DNA of 17,547 bases from Maribacter sp. (lineage in GTDB: Bacteria; Bacteroidota; Bacteroidia; Flavobacteriales; Flavobacteriaceae). This document shows positions 7,845 through 14,663 of the stretch, in pieces. The position numbers and the translations under genes were made by a program. Where the stretch lies: positions 1 through 17,547 of the forward strand of contig JAHHKH010000177.1 in the NCBI GenBank assembly GCA_018679695.1. Reading direction: 5' to 3'. Under the pieces are notes generated by a model, which made no database searches, was not told where the DNA came from, and saw only the letters and a program-made list of their open reading frames with translations. Positions within the stretch are counted from its first letter, which is position 1. Every line of letters begins with the position of its first letter.

Positions 7845-8777
7845 ATGAGATTTCCAACTCCATATACTTTAGGACAAATAGCAACGATTATTGGTTGTGA
7901 ATATGTTGGCCCCGAGGAATTCCCGGTATTGGGAATGAATGAGATTCATGTGGTACAAAAAGGGGAGATTGTTTTTGTTGACCACCCGAAGTATTACGAT
8001 AAGGCATTGAATTCGAGAGCATCGATTATTTTAATAAATAAGGATGTGGACTGTCCTGAAGGTAAGGCACTATTACTTTCAGATGATCCCTTTAGGGATT
8101 TCAATAAGATTTCAAGGTTCTTTAGACCTTTTGAAAAATGTGCCACTTTAATTTCTAATTCGGCCAAGATAGGTAAAGACACTGTAATTCAGCCTAATGT
8201 ATTCTTAGGAAATAATGTTTCCATAGGAAATGGATGTCTCATTCATTCCAATGTTTCAATTTATGACAATTGTGTTATCGGTGACAATGTGATCATCCAC
8301 TCCGGATCGGTTTTGGGTTCCGATGCCTTTTATTTTAAGAACAGACCCGATGGTTTTGACAAATTGCTTTCCTGTGGACGGGTAGTCCTTGAGGACAATG
8401 TTGAAATAGGCTCTTTATGTACTATAGATAAAGGAGTTACGGGAGATACTACGATTAAGAAGGGAACCAAGCTCGATAACCAGGTACATGTAGGCCATGA
8501 CACGGTTATCGGCGAAAAATGTCTGATAGCCTCGCAAACGGGTATCGCCGGCTGTGTTATCATTGAAGATGAAGTCACTTTATGGGGCCAAGTAGGTACG
8601 AATAGTGGGATAACCATTGGTAAGAAAGCTGTAATTATGGGGCAGACCGGGGTCACTAAATCCGTCGAAGGAGGTAAAAGTTATTTCGGGACACCAATCG
8701 AGGAATCAAGGGAAAAATTAAAGCAATTGGCCTATGTTAAGCAAATCCCATCGATTTTGAAGAAATTGGAAGAATAA
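7845..8777 (+). CDS. LpxD-like N-acyltransferase paralogue
   Basis: This 310-aa protein is a divergent paralogue of the LpxD encoded at 4037. It keeps the N-terminal domain (about 1-100), the hexapeptide beta-helix (about 100-275) and a histidine in NQVHVGHD (H218) aligned with the LpxD catalytic histidine. It differs elsewhere: the canonical GADGFGY motif is GSDAFYF (158-164), and the C-terminus is shorter with a different helix. It could add a different acyl chain, act on another nucleotide sugar, or be a second lipid A N-acyltransferase. Databases may simply label it UDP-3-O-(3-hydroxymyristoyl)glucosamine N-acyltransferase. It starts with ATG 27 bp after efp and ends the lipid A block. 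Family is sure; substrate is not. Confidence 0.87.
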   Translation: MRFPTPYTLGQIATIIGCEYVGPEEFPVLGMNEIHVVQKGEIVFVDHPKYYDKALNSRASIILINKDVDCPEGKALLLSDDPFRDFNKISRFFRPFEKCATLISNSAKIGKDTVIQPNVFLGNNVSIGNGCLIHSNVSIYDNCVIGDNVIIHSGSVLGSDAFYFKNRPDGFDKLLSCGRVVLEDNVEIGSLCTIDKGVTGDTTIKKGTKLDNQVHVGHDTVIGEKCLIASQTGIAGCVIIEDEVTLWGQVGTNSGITIGKKAVIMGQTGVTKSVEGGKSYFGTPIEESREKLKQLAYVKQIPSILKKLEE

Positions 8778-8790
8778 CCTTCCTATAACT

Positions 8791-8820
8791 TTTGAATTCA
8801 TATGTAATCGCATATTTTTG
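8791..8820 (+). promoter_or_regulatory. sucD promoter
   Basis: TTTG at 8791-8794 and TATTTTTG at 8813-8820 are separated by 18 bp, a full match to the Bacteroidota -33/-7 consensus (TTTG, N17-23, TAnnTTTG). The transcript would have a leader of about 20 bases before the ATG at 8848. Confidence 0.75.
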
Positions 8821-8847
8821 TGCAGCAAAAAATAAATCAATTCGTAT

Positions 8848-9720
8848 ATGAGCGTTCTAGTCAATAAAAACTCCAAGATAATTGTACAAGGATTTACCGG
8901 TAGTGAAGGAACATTTCATGCAGGTCAAATGATTGAGTATGGTACCAATGTCGTTGGTGGGGTAACGCCTGGTAAGGGTGGGCAAGAGCACTTGGGGAAA
9001 CCCGTATTCAATACTGTTGAGGAAGCTGTTGAGAAAGTTGGTGCGGATACTACGATTATTTTCGTTCCTCCAGCTTTTGCTGCAGATGCCATAATGGAAG
9101 CAGCAAGCGCCGGAATCAAGGTCATCATAACAATAACCGAAGGAATACCAATTGCGGATATGGTGAAGACCACCGATTATATTAAAGATAAGGATTGCCG
9201 TTTGATAGGCCCCAATTGTCCAGGTGTAATCACTCCTGGTGAAGCCAAAGTAGGTATCATGCCTGGTTTTGTATTCAAGAAAGGTAAGGTCGGGATTGTA
9301 TCTAAATCAGGAACCTTGACCTATGAGGCTGCGGATCAAGTAGTACGTCAAGGATTGGGAATTACTACTGCCATTGGTATTGGTGGTGACCCGATTATTG
9401 GCACAACTACCAAAGAAGCTGTTGAATTATTAATCAATGATCCCGAAACCGAATGTGTGGTTATGATAGGGGAAATTGGAGGACAATTGGAAGGGGATGC
9501 AGCAAAATGGTATAAAGAAAGTGGAAGTAAAAAACCTATTGTAGGTTTTATAGCTGGTGAAACTGCGCCAGCGGGCAGAACCATGGGCCATGCTGGCGCT
9601 ATAGTGGGTGGTAGTGATGATACAGCCCAAGCCAAAAAAAGGATTATGAGGGAATGTGGTATCAATGTAGTGGATTCCCCGGCAGAAATTGGTCTGAAAG
9701 TAAAAGAGATAATGGGTTAA
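8848..9720 (+). CDS. sucD: Succinyl-CoA synthetase (ADP-forming) alpha subunit
   Basis: SucD is the alpha subunit of succinyl-CoA synthetase in the TCA cycle, converting succinyl-CoA to succinate with nucleotide triphosphate formation. The 290-aa length is typical. The N-terminal half is the CoA-binding Rossmann domain (GFTGSEGTFHA, 16-25), and the C-terminal ligase domain carries the phosphorylated histidine H248 in GRTMGHAGAIVGG. The beta subunit gene sucC is not in this window, so the two subunits are encoded apart. The gene has its own promoter and is closed by a strong terminator, so it looks monocistronic. Confidence 0.97.
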   Translation: MSVLVNKNSKIIVQGFTGSEGTFHAGQMIEYGTNVVGGVTPGKGGQEHLGKPVFNTVEEAVEKVGADTTIIFVPPAFAADAIMEAASAGIKVIITITEGIPIADMVKTTDYIKDKDCRLIGPNCPGVITPGEAKVGIMPGFVFKKGKVGIVSKSGTLTYEAADQVVRQGLGITTAIGIGGDPIIGTTTKEAVELLINDPETECVVMIGEIGGQLEGDAAKWYKESGSKKPIVGFIAGETAPAGRTMGHAGAIVGGSDDTAQAKKRIMRECGINVVDSPAEIGLKVKEIMG

Positions 9721-9753
9721 TTACCGATTTAATATTTGCTAATAAAACATTTT

Positions 9754-9797
9754 CCCGATTGCCCTGAATTATGATTCAGGATTTTCGGGTTTTTTTT
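9754..9797 (+). terminator. Rho-independent terminator of sucD
   Basis: A two-part stem: CCCGA (9754-9758) with TCGGG (9785-9789), and inside it CCTGAAT (9763-9769) with ATTCAGG (9774-9780) around a TATG loop. Eight T residues (9790-9797) follow directly. Confidence 0.9.
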
Positions 9798-9818
9798 CTA
9801 CTTTGAATAAACAAAACC

Positions 9819-9826
9819 TATCTTTG
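9819..9826 (+). promoter_or_regulatory. -7 promoter element for fabG
   Basis: TATCTTTG matches TAnnTTTG exactly, 28 bp before the fabG ATG and 21 bp after the T-tract of the sucD terminator. The nearest TTTG upstream (9802-9805) is only 13 bp away, shorter than usual. Confidence 0.6.
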
Positions 9827-9854
9827 ATTATCAACCGCATAAAGCAATAAACTA

Positions 9855-10601
9855 ATGAAATTTGTAGAGGGTAAAAACGTAATTATCACAGGAGCTAGCA
9901 GAGGAATTGGTAAAGGTATCGCACGAATATTCGCTGATAATGGTGCCAATGTGGCATTTACATATAGCTCAAGTGAGGGACCAGCCTTAGAACTCGAGAA
10001 AGAACTTACAAGTAAGGGTGTAAAAGCTAAAGCCTATAAAAGTAATGCCGCAAGTTTTGAGGATTCTGAGAAGTTGGTAGCGCAAGTCTTGGAGGATTTT
10101 GACGGGATCGATGTTTTGATAAATAATGCGGGGATTACCAAGGACAATCTTTTAATGCGAATGCGTGAAGAAGATTTTGATCAGGTAATCGAAACCAATT
10201 TGAAGTCAGTATTCAATATGACAAAAGCAGTACAACGTACCTTGTTGAAACAACGCCATGGTTCAATTATAAATATGAGCAGTGTTGTTGGCATCAAAGG
10301 AAATGCTGGGCAAGCCAACTATGCTGCCTCTAAGGCCGGTATGATCGGATTTACCAAATCAGTGGCTTTGGAGTTGGGTTCAAGAAATATTCGATGCAAT
10401 GCCATTGCTCCAGGTTTCATAGAGACTGAAATGACCGATAAATTGGATGAAAAGGTAGTACAAGGTTGGCGAGATGGTATTCCACTGAAAAGAGGTGGGT
10501 CGCCCGAGGATATCGCCAATGCCTGTTTGTTCTTGGCATCGGACCTGTCTTCATACATAACGGGCCAGGTATTGAGTGTTGATGGCGGAATGGCGACATG
10601 A
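9855..10601 (+). CDS. fabG: 3-oxoacyl-ACP reductase / SDR-family oxidoreductase
   Basis: This is a short-chain dehydrogenase/reductase of the FabG type, which reduces 3-oxoacyl-ACP to 3-hydroxyacyl-ACP with NADPH in fatty acid synthesis. The 248-aa protein is the classical length. Visible motifs are the cofactor loop TGASRGIG (12-19), NNAG (90-93), and the catalytic residues N115, S143, Y156 and K160 (YAASK). The C-terminal GQVLSVDGGMAT is typical of FabG. Its product feeds FabZ and the acyltransferases encoded upstream, a pathway link rather than a shared operon. It has its own promoter element. The stop codon lies in one arm of an 8-bp inverted repeat. A different SDR substrate cannot be fully excluded. 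Confidence 0.93.
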   Translation: MKFVEGKNVIITGASRGIGKGIARIFADNGANVAFTYSSSEGPALELEKELTSKGVKAKAYKSNAASFEDSEKLVAQVLEDFDGIDVLINNAGITKDNLLMRMREEDFDQVIETNLKSVFNMTKAVQRTLLKQRHGSIINMSSVVGIKGNAGQANYAASKAGMIGFTKSVALELGSRNIRCNAIAPGFIETEMTDKLDEKVVQGWRDGIPLKRGGSPEDIANACLFLASDLSSYITGQVLSVDGGMAT

Positions 10602-10619
10602 AATTTTGGAATCATGTCG
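10594..10619 (+). repeat. Perfect 8-bp inverted repeat over the fabG stop
   Basis: CGACATGA (10594-10601) and TCATGTCG (10612-10619) pair perfectly around a 10-nt loop. The left arm includes the TGA stop of fabG. The bases after it (TAATTTCTTG) are only weakly T-rich, so it may be an imperfect terminator, an RNA-stabilising hairpin or an operator for the next gene. Confidence 0.5.
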
Positions 10620-10676
10620 TAATTTCTTGATATCCGTTAAATTATTTCCATACAATACGTACTAGTTAAAGAATAA

Positions 10677-12710
10677 ATGCAAACGACAACAGTACTCTTA
10701 ATCATTTTGGCCGCTGTGGTGGCCATACTAATAGTACTTTTTCAATATTTCCACAAATCAAAAACTAGAGGAAAGCTTCGCCTATTGCTTTCCTTTTTAC
10801 GTTTTATAGCCTTGTTCAGTGCATTTCTTTTATTGGTAAATCCAAAGTTTGCCAAGAAGGACTTCACTTTGGAAAGGTCAAATCTTTTAGTATTGGCCGA
10901 TAATTCGTCTTCAATAAAGAACATTGGTGCTGCTTTACAGATCGATTCAATTCTTCAAAAAATCACTTCTTCAAATAAGCTGTCGGAAAAATTCAATGTA
11001 GAACAGTTTCGATTTGGTGTTGATATTGGCGTTTTGGACAGTTTGGATCAGTCCGATAAAGCCACCAATATTGTAAAGGCATTGAAATCACTGAATACTA
11101 TTTATGGCAATTCTGAAAGCGCTATAATCCTTTTGTCCGATGGCAACAGCACCTTGGGAGAGGATTATGAATATTATAGTGAAAATCAGAAGTTCCCTAT
11201 CTATCCGATTGTATTAGGGGATACAGCGAGGTATGATGATTTGGGAATTACCCAGGTCAATACCAATAAATACGCCTTCCTACAAAATCGGTTCCCTGTT
11301 GAAATATTCGTTTCATATGATGGTAATGAAAATGTAAGTACAGACTTGAGTATAACGTTGGACGGCAACAGGATACATTCCCAAAAATTAAATTTTACCA
11401 AGGATATCAATTCTAAGGTGTTGAACATAAATGTATTGGCATCTTCTGTTGGTTTAAAAACCATGACTATCGATATTGAACCCTTGGTGGATGAAAAAAA
11501 CAAGAAAAACAATTTCAAAAACGTAGCTATTGAGGTAATCGATGAGAAAACCAATGTGGCTATAGTTTCGGACTTGTTGCATCCTGATGTAGGCGCTCTT
11601 AAAAAGTCTATTGAAAGTAATGAGCAGCGTTCAGTAAGAATAGTAAAACCTGGGGTTGATTTAAAAGAGCTCGATGATATCGATTTATTTGTACTCTATC
11701 AACCTACAATTTCTTTCAATAGGATATTTGACCTAATAGACAAGGTCAAGTCGAATTCCTTCTTGATCAGTGGGCCTAAGACAGATTGGAATTTTCTGAA
11801 CAATATTCAGAATTCATTAACAAAGAATAGTTACGATCAAAAGGAGGAAGTTACCCCAGTGATCAATCCAAGTTTTTCAAAATTCGATATTTCGAGTTTG
11901 GTATTTGACAATTACCCCCCTTTAGAGACAAATTTGGGAGAAGTAATTATCAATAAAGGACATGAGGTACTACTTGGGCAAAGAATTAAGGGTACTGAAA
12001 TTGGCGAGCCTTTATTGGTTTTAACGGAAAGTGGATTGGATCGCGAAGCCATATTATTTGGTGAGAATCTATGGAAATGGAGGGTGCAAAATTATCGGGA
12101 AAACCAAAATTTCAATGATTTTGATGATTTAATAGGAAAGATTGTCTTTTACCTAACATTGAATGAAACAAGAAGTAGGTTGATATTGAATTACCAATCG
12201 TTTTACGAAGGCAATAGCGAGGCTAAAATAGCTGCGAATTATTTTGACGAATCGTACTCCTTTGATCCGGATGCCATGATCTTATTGTCACTGAAGCAGA
12301 CAGGGGAAAGCAATATCCAAGAGTTCCCTATGCTTTTGAAAGGGGATTTTTATGAAGCGGACTTGAGCAACATGCCCTCTGGTGAATATACTTTTACCGT
12401 AAAGGTTGTTGACGAAAACATTTCAAAATCAGGTAGTTTCAGGATATTGGATTTTGATGTGGAACAACAGTTTACGTCAAGTAATTATAAAAAGCTCGAT
12501 AGGATAGCCCAAAGCACAGCTGCCGAGCTTTATTTTCCTGATGAAACTAATGAATTGATTAATGATTTAATAAACGAAGACAAATACAAACCGGTCCAAA
12601 AAAGCCATCAAAATGTCGTATCTTTGGTCGATTTTCGATTCTTATTAGGAATAATAGTGGTGGCTTTGGCCGCAGAATGGTTTATCAGAAAATATAACGG
12701 ATTAACTTAA
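10677..12710 (+). CDS. Membrane-anchored VWA-domain protein of unknown function
   Basis: A 677-aa protein with membrane helices at about 5-24, 37-55 and 655-670. The positively charged loop between the first two and the RKY at the C-terminus suggest that the large middle part is periplasmic. Residues 68-185 look like a von Willebrand factor A domain: DNSSS (D75, S77, S79) matches the DxSxS MIDAS, T130 the conserved threonine, and D155 in LLSDGNS the third metal position. Residues 195-290 look like an Ig/CARDB-type beta domain, and 291-400 loosely like a class I glutamine-amidotransferase fold. The role is unknown; similar Bacteroidota proteins are annotated only as VWA-domain or membrane proteins. 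The SPFH gene follows after 11 bp, so they are probably cotranscribed and may act together. No promoter consensus was found upstream. Confidence 0.8.
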   Translation: MQTTTVLLIILAAVVAILIVLFQYFHKSKTRGKLRLLLSFLRFIALFSAFLLLVNPKFAKKDFTLERSNLLVLADNSSSIKNIGAALQIDSILQKITSSNKLSEKFNVEQFRFGVDIGVLDSLDQSDKATNIVKALKSLNTIYGNSESAIILLSDGNSTLGEDYEYYSENQKFPIYPIVLGDTARYDDLGITQVNTNKYAFLQNRFPVEIFVSYDGNENVSTDLSITLDGNRIHSQKLNFTKDINSKVLNINVLASSVGLKTMTIDIEPLVDEKNKKNNFKNVAIEVIDEKTNVAIVSDLLHPDVGALKKSIESNEQRSVRIVKPGVDLKELDDIDLFVLYQPTISFNRIFDLIDKVKSNSFLISGPKTDWNFLNNIQNSLTKNSYDQKEEVTPVINPSFSKFDISSLVFDNYPPLETNLGEVIINKGHEVLLGQRIKGTEIGEPLLVLTESGLDREAILFGENLWKWRVQNYRENQNFNDFDDLIGKIVFYLTLNETRSRLILNYQSFYEGNSEAKIAANYFDESYSFDPDAMILLSLKQTGESNIQEFPMLLKGDFYEADLSNMPSGEYTFTVKVVDENISKSGSFRILDFDVEQQFTSSNYKKLDRIAQSTAAELYFPDETNELINDLINEDKYKPVQKSHQNVVSLVDFRFLLGIIVVALAAEWFIRKYNGLT

Positions 12711-12721
12711 AAATTTTTAAA

Positions 12722-13537
12722 ATGGATAAATTACCTAAAATAGCGTTGCCTGCAGTAATCATTTTGATTCTTGCGGTAATATTGATTTCAAAATCAGCAA
12801 TAACCATCGGTTCAGGTGAAGCCGGTGTCCTTTATAAAACTTTTGGTGGGGGTGTTGTAACCGATGAGCCGCCTCTAGGTGAAGGTTTTCATATCGTTGC
12901 CCCTTGGAATAAAGTTTATATTTATGAAGTACGACAACAGGAAGTATTTGAAAAAATGCAAGTACTGTCCTCTAATGGTCTTGAGATTAAATTGGATGCT
13001 TCTGCATGGTTTGAGCCAAAAAGGGAGTTGCTTGGAAAGCTTCACCAAGAAAAAGGAGAGGCCTATGTACAACGTGTTTTATTGCCTACTATAAGATCCG
13101 CTGCTAGAAGTGTGGTGGGTAGGTATACACCAGAGCAATTATACTCGAGTAAAAGAGATGCCATTCAGGCAGAGATTTACGAAGAAACCAAGAAGATTGT
13201 TGATGGCCAGTACATTCAGTTGAATGAGGTTCTTGTAAGGGATGTAACCCTACCGCCTACAATTAAAGAGGCTATTGAACGTAAGTTAAAGCAAGAACAG
13301 GAATCCTTGGAATATGAATTTAGGTTGGTAACTGCCTCAAAAGAAGCTGAGAAAGTGCGAATTGAAGCCCAAGGTAAGGCCGATGCAAACAGAATCTTGA
13401 GTGCTTCCTTGACTGATAAAATACTTCAGGATAAGGGTATTGATGCTACTCTGGAGCTATCCAAATCCCCTAACACCAAAGTGGTTGTTGTAGGAAGTGG
13501 TGATTCAGGATTACCTTTGATCTTAGGTAACAATTAA
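12722..13537 (+). CDS. Prohibitin-family SPFH/Band 7 membrane protein
   Basis: A 271-aa protein with one N-terminal membrane helix (about 6-24), an SPFH domain (about 27-195) and a charged, probably coiled-coil tail rich in Glu, Lys and Arg (about 175-235). The sequence after the helix (ITIGSGEAGVLYKTFGGGV) and the arrangement as a whole match bacterial prohibitin homologues, which form large ring-like oligomers at the membrane and often control or shield FtsH-type proteases and other membrane complexes. No protease gene is adjacent. It lies 11 bp after the VWA gene. Its exact role here is unknown. It is the last gene before the his leader region, and no terminator is seen directly after its stop. 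Confidence 0.9.
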   Translation: MDKLPKIALPAVIILILAVILISKSAITIGSGEAGVLYKTFGGGVVTDEPPLGEGFHIVAPWNKVYIYEVRQQEVFEKMQVLSSNGLEIKLDASAWFEPKRELLGKLHQEKGEAYVQRVLLPTIRSAARSVVGRYTPEQLYSSKRDAIQAEIYEETKKIVDGQYIQLNEVLVRDVTLPPTIKEAIERKLKQEQESLEYEFRLVTASKEAEKVRIEAQGKADANRILSASLTDKILQDKGIDATLELSKSPNTKVVVVGSGDSGLPLILGNN

Positions 13538-13592
13538 TATTGTTTTAAAGGACGCTTCCAGAAAAAAGAAATGTACTATTTGGAACAAATAT

Positions 13593-13622
13593 TTTGTGAA
13601 TTGAAAATAAGTCCTAATTTTA
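13593..13622 (+). promoter_or_regulatory. Putative promoter of the his leader/operon
   Basis: TTTG (13593-13596), an 18-bp spacer and TAATTTTA (13615-13622) match the Bacteroidota promoter consensus except for the last base. The leader ATG begins 9 bp after the -7 element, so the leader peptide may be read from an almost leaderless RNA. Confidence 0.5.
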
Positions 13623-13630
13623 CAGCTATA

Positions 13631-13684
13631 ATGAGAAATCAAAATACACATCATCATTTTTATACTTGCTCTCAAGCGATGTAG
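13631..13684 (+). CDS. hisL: his operon leader peptide
   Basis: A 17-codon open frame reads MRNQNTHHHFYTCSQAM and stops at TAG (13682-13684). Codons 7-9 are three consecutive CAT histidine codons. It lies between a putative promoter and a strong terminator hairpin, upstream of hisG, the standard position of a leader peptide whose translation senses charged histidyl-tRNA. The bases encoding S14-Q15-A16 (13671-13678) also form the 5' arm of the predicted antiterminator. The symbol follows the enterobacterial convention and implies function, not homology. Confidence 0.8.
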   Translation: MRNQNTHHHFYTCSQAM

Positions 13685-13745
13685 AAATGTATTGTAGTAT
13701 TTACAGCATATATCTGACCCGTTTGAGCAATCAAACGGGTTTTTT
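13671..13745 (+). promoter_or_regulatory. his attenuator: mutually exclusive antiterminator and terminator
   Basis: The terminator is a 10-bp perfect stem, ACCCGTTTGA (13717-13726) with TCAAACGGGT (13731-13740), GCAA loop (13727-13730) and T-tract (13740-13745). A competing helix pairs CTCAAGCG (13671-13678, inside the leader peptide) with CGTTTGAG (13720-13727): eight pairs including one G-U. The second helix uses most of the terminator's left arm, so both cannot form at once. A ribosome stalled on the His codons would leave 13671-13678 free and permit antitermination; one reaching the stop codon would cover it and allow termination. Confidence 0.78.
13717..13745 (+). terminator. Rho-independent terminator upstream of hisG
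   Basis: Perfect 10-bp stem with a GCAA tetraloop followed by six T residues. It is the terminating half of the attenuator and may also stop read-through from the SPFH gene. Confidence 0.88.
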
Positions 13746-13756
13746 ATTTAACCCAA

Positions 13757-13781
13757 TGGTTCAAGGCCTATAAGAGAACCA
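13757..13781 (+). repeat. 6-bp inverted repeat before hisG
   Basis: TGGTTC (13757-13762) and GAACCA (13776-13781) pair perfectly around a 13-nt loop, between the attenuator and the hisG start at 13800. It might affect mRNA stability or ribosome access; no clear Shine-Dalgarno sequence is present. Confidence 0.3.
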
Positions 13782-13799
13782 AAAGACAACAGTAAAGTA

Positions 13800-14663
13800 A
13801 TGAAAATGACGAAAATTAGAATAGCCATACAAAAGTCAGGTCGTTTGAATGAAGATTCTTTGGAAATATTGAAGAATTGCGGAATATCCATTGATAATGG
13901 TAAAGACCAATTAAAAGCCTCGGCACGGAACTTCCCGATGGAGGTATTTTATTTGCGCAATGGCGATATTCCACAGTATCTCAGGGACGGTGTCGTTGAT
14001 ATTGCCATTATCGGTGAGAATGTATTGATCGAAAAGGGCGGCGACATTGATATCGCTGAAAAACTGGGATTTTCGAAATGCCGGGTCTCATTGGCGGTAC
14101 CTAAAGCTACAAAGTACAAATCTGTAAAAGATTTTCAAGGCAAACGAATTGCCACTTCCTATCCAAATACAGTAAATGCCTATTTAAATGAAATGGGTGT
14201 AAAAGCAGAATTGCACATAATCAATGGATCTGTTGAAATTGCTCCGAACATAGGTTTGGCAGACGCCATTTGCGACATAGTTTCAAGTGGGAGCACGCTC
14301 TTCAAGAACAATCTCAAAGAGGTGGAAATCATGTTGAAGAGTGAAGCTGTTTTAGCGGTTTCGAAAAAGATAACCGATGAAAGAAGGGCAATTCTAAGCA
14401 ATTTGCAGTTTCGAATCAATGCAGTGCTGCAGGCAAGACAGTCTAAATATGTATTATTGAATGCACCAAATAGTAGATTGGATGCTATATTGGAATTGTT
14501 GCCAGGAATGCGAAGTCCTACTGTACTGCCATTGGCAGAAGCTGGTTGGAGCTCTGTGCATACGGTAATCAATAAAGACAAATTTTGGGAAGTTATCGAT
14601 GAATTGAAAGGGGCAGGCGCCGAAGGCATATTGGTTTGTCCAATCGAGAAAATGGTATTGTGA
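13800..14663 (+). CDS. hisG: ATP phosphoribosyltransferase (long form)
   Basis: HisG joins ATP and PRPP in the first, feedback-inhibited step of histidine synthesis. The 287-aa length indicates the long form, active without HisZ, with a C-terminal ACT-like domain (about 212-287) that binds histidine. The PRPP-binding segment DAICDIVSSGSTL is at 155-167. ATG at 13800 and the in-frame ATG at 13806 are both possible starts; the family begins near TKIRIAIQKSGRL, so either fits. Expression is probably set by the attenuator just upstream. The TGA stop shares its final A with the ATG of hisD, which suggests translational coupling. Confidence 0.96.
   Translation: MKMTKIRIAIQKSGRLNEDSLEILKNCGISIDNGKDQLKASARNFPMEVFYLRNGDIPQYLRDGVVDIAIIGENVLIEKGGDIDIAEKLGFSKCRVSLAVPKATKYKSVKDFQGKRIATSYPNTVNAYLNEMGVKAELHIINGSVEIAPNIGLADAICDIVSSGSTLFKNNLKEVEIMLKSEAVLAVSKKITDERRAILSNLQFRINAVLQARQSKYVLLNAPNSRLDAILELLPGMRSPTVLPLAEAGWSSVHTVINKDKFWEVIDELKGAGAEGILVCPIEKMVL

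Noticed and set aside
8768..8783. GGAAG/CTTCC hairpin at the end of the LpxD-like gene as a terminator
   Set aside because: The stem is only 5 bp and no T-tract follows; it precedes the sucD promoter by chance or has another use.
13538..13799. T-box or metabolite riboswitch in the his leader
   Set aside because: No T-box sequence or conserved riboswitch core was recognised; the leader peptide with His codons and competing helices explains the region better.
14636..14662. Upstream extension of hisD
   Set aside because: The extra nine codons lie within hisG; ATG at 14663 overlaps the hisG stop by one base, a common coupling arrangement.
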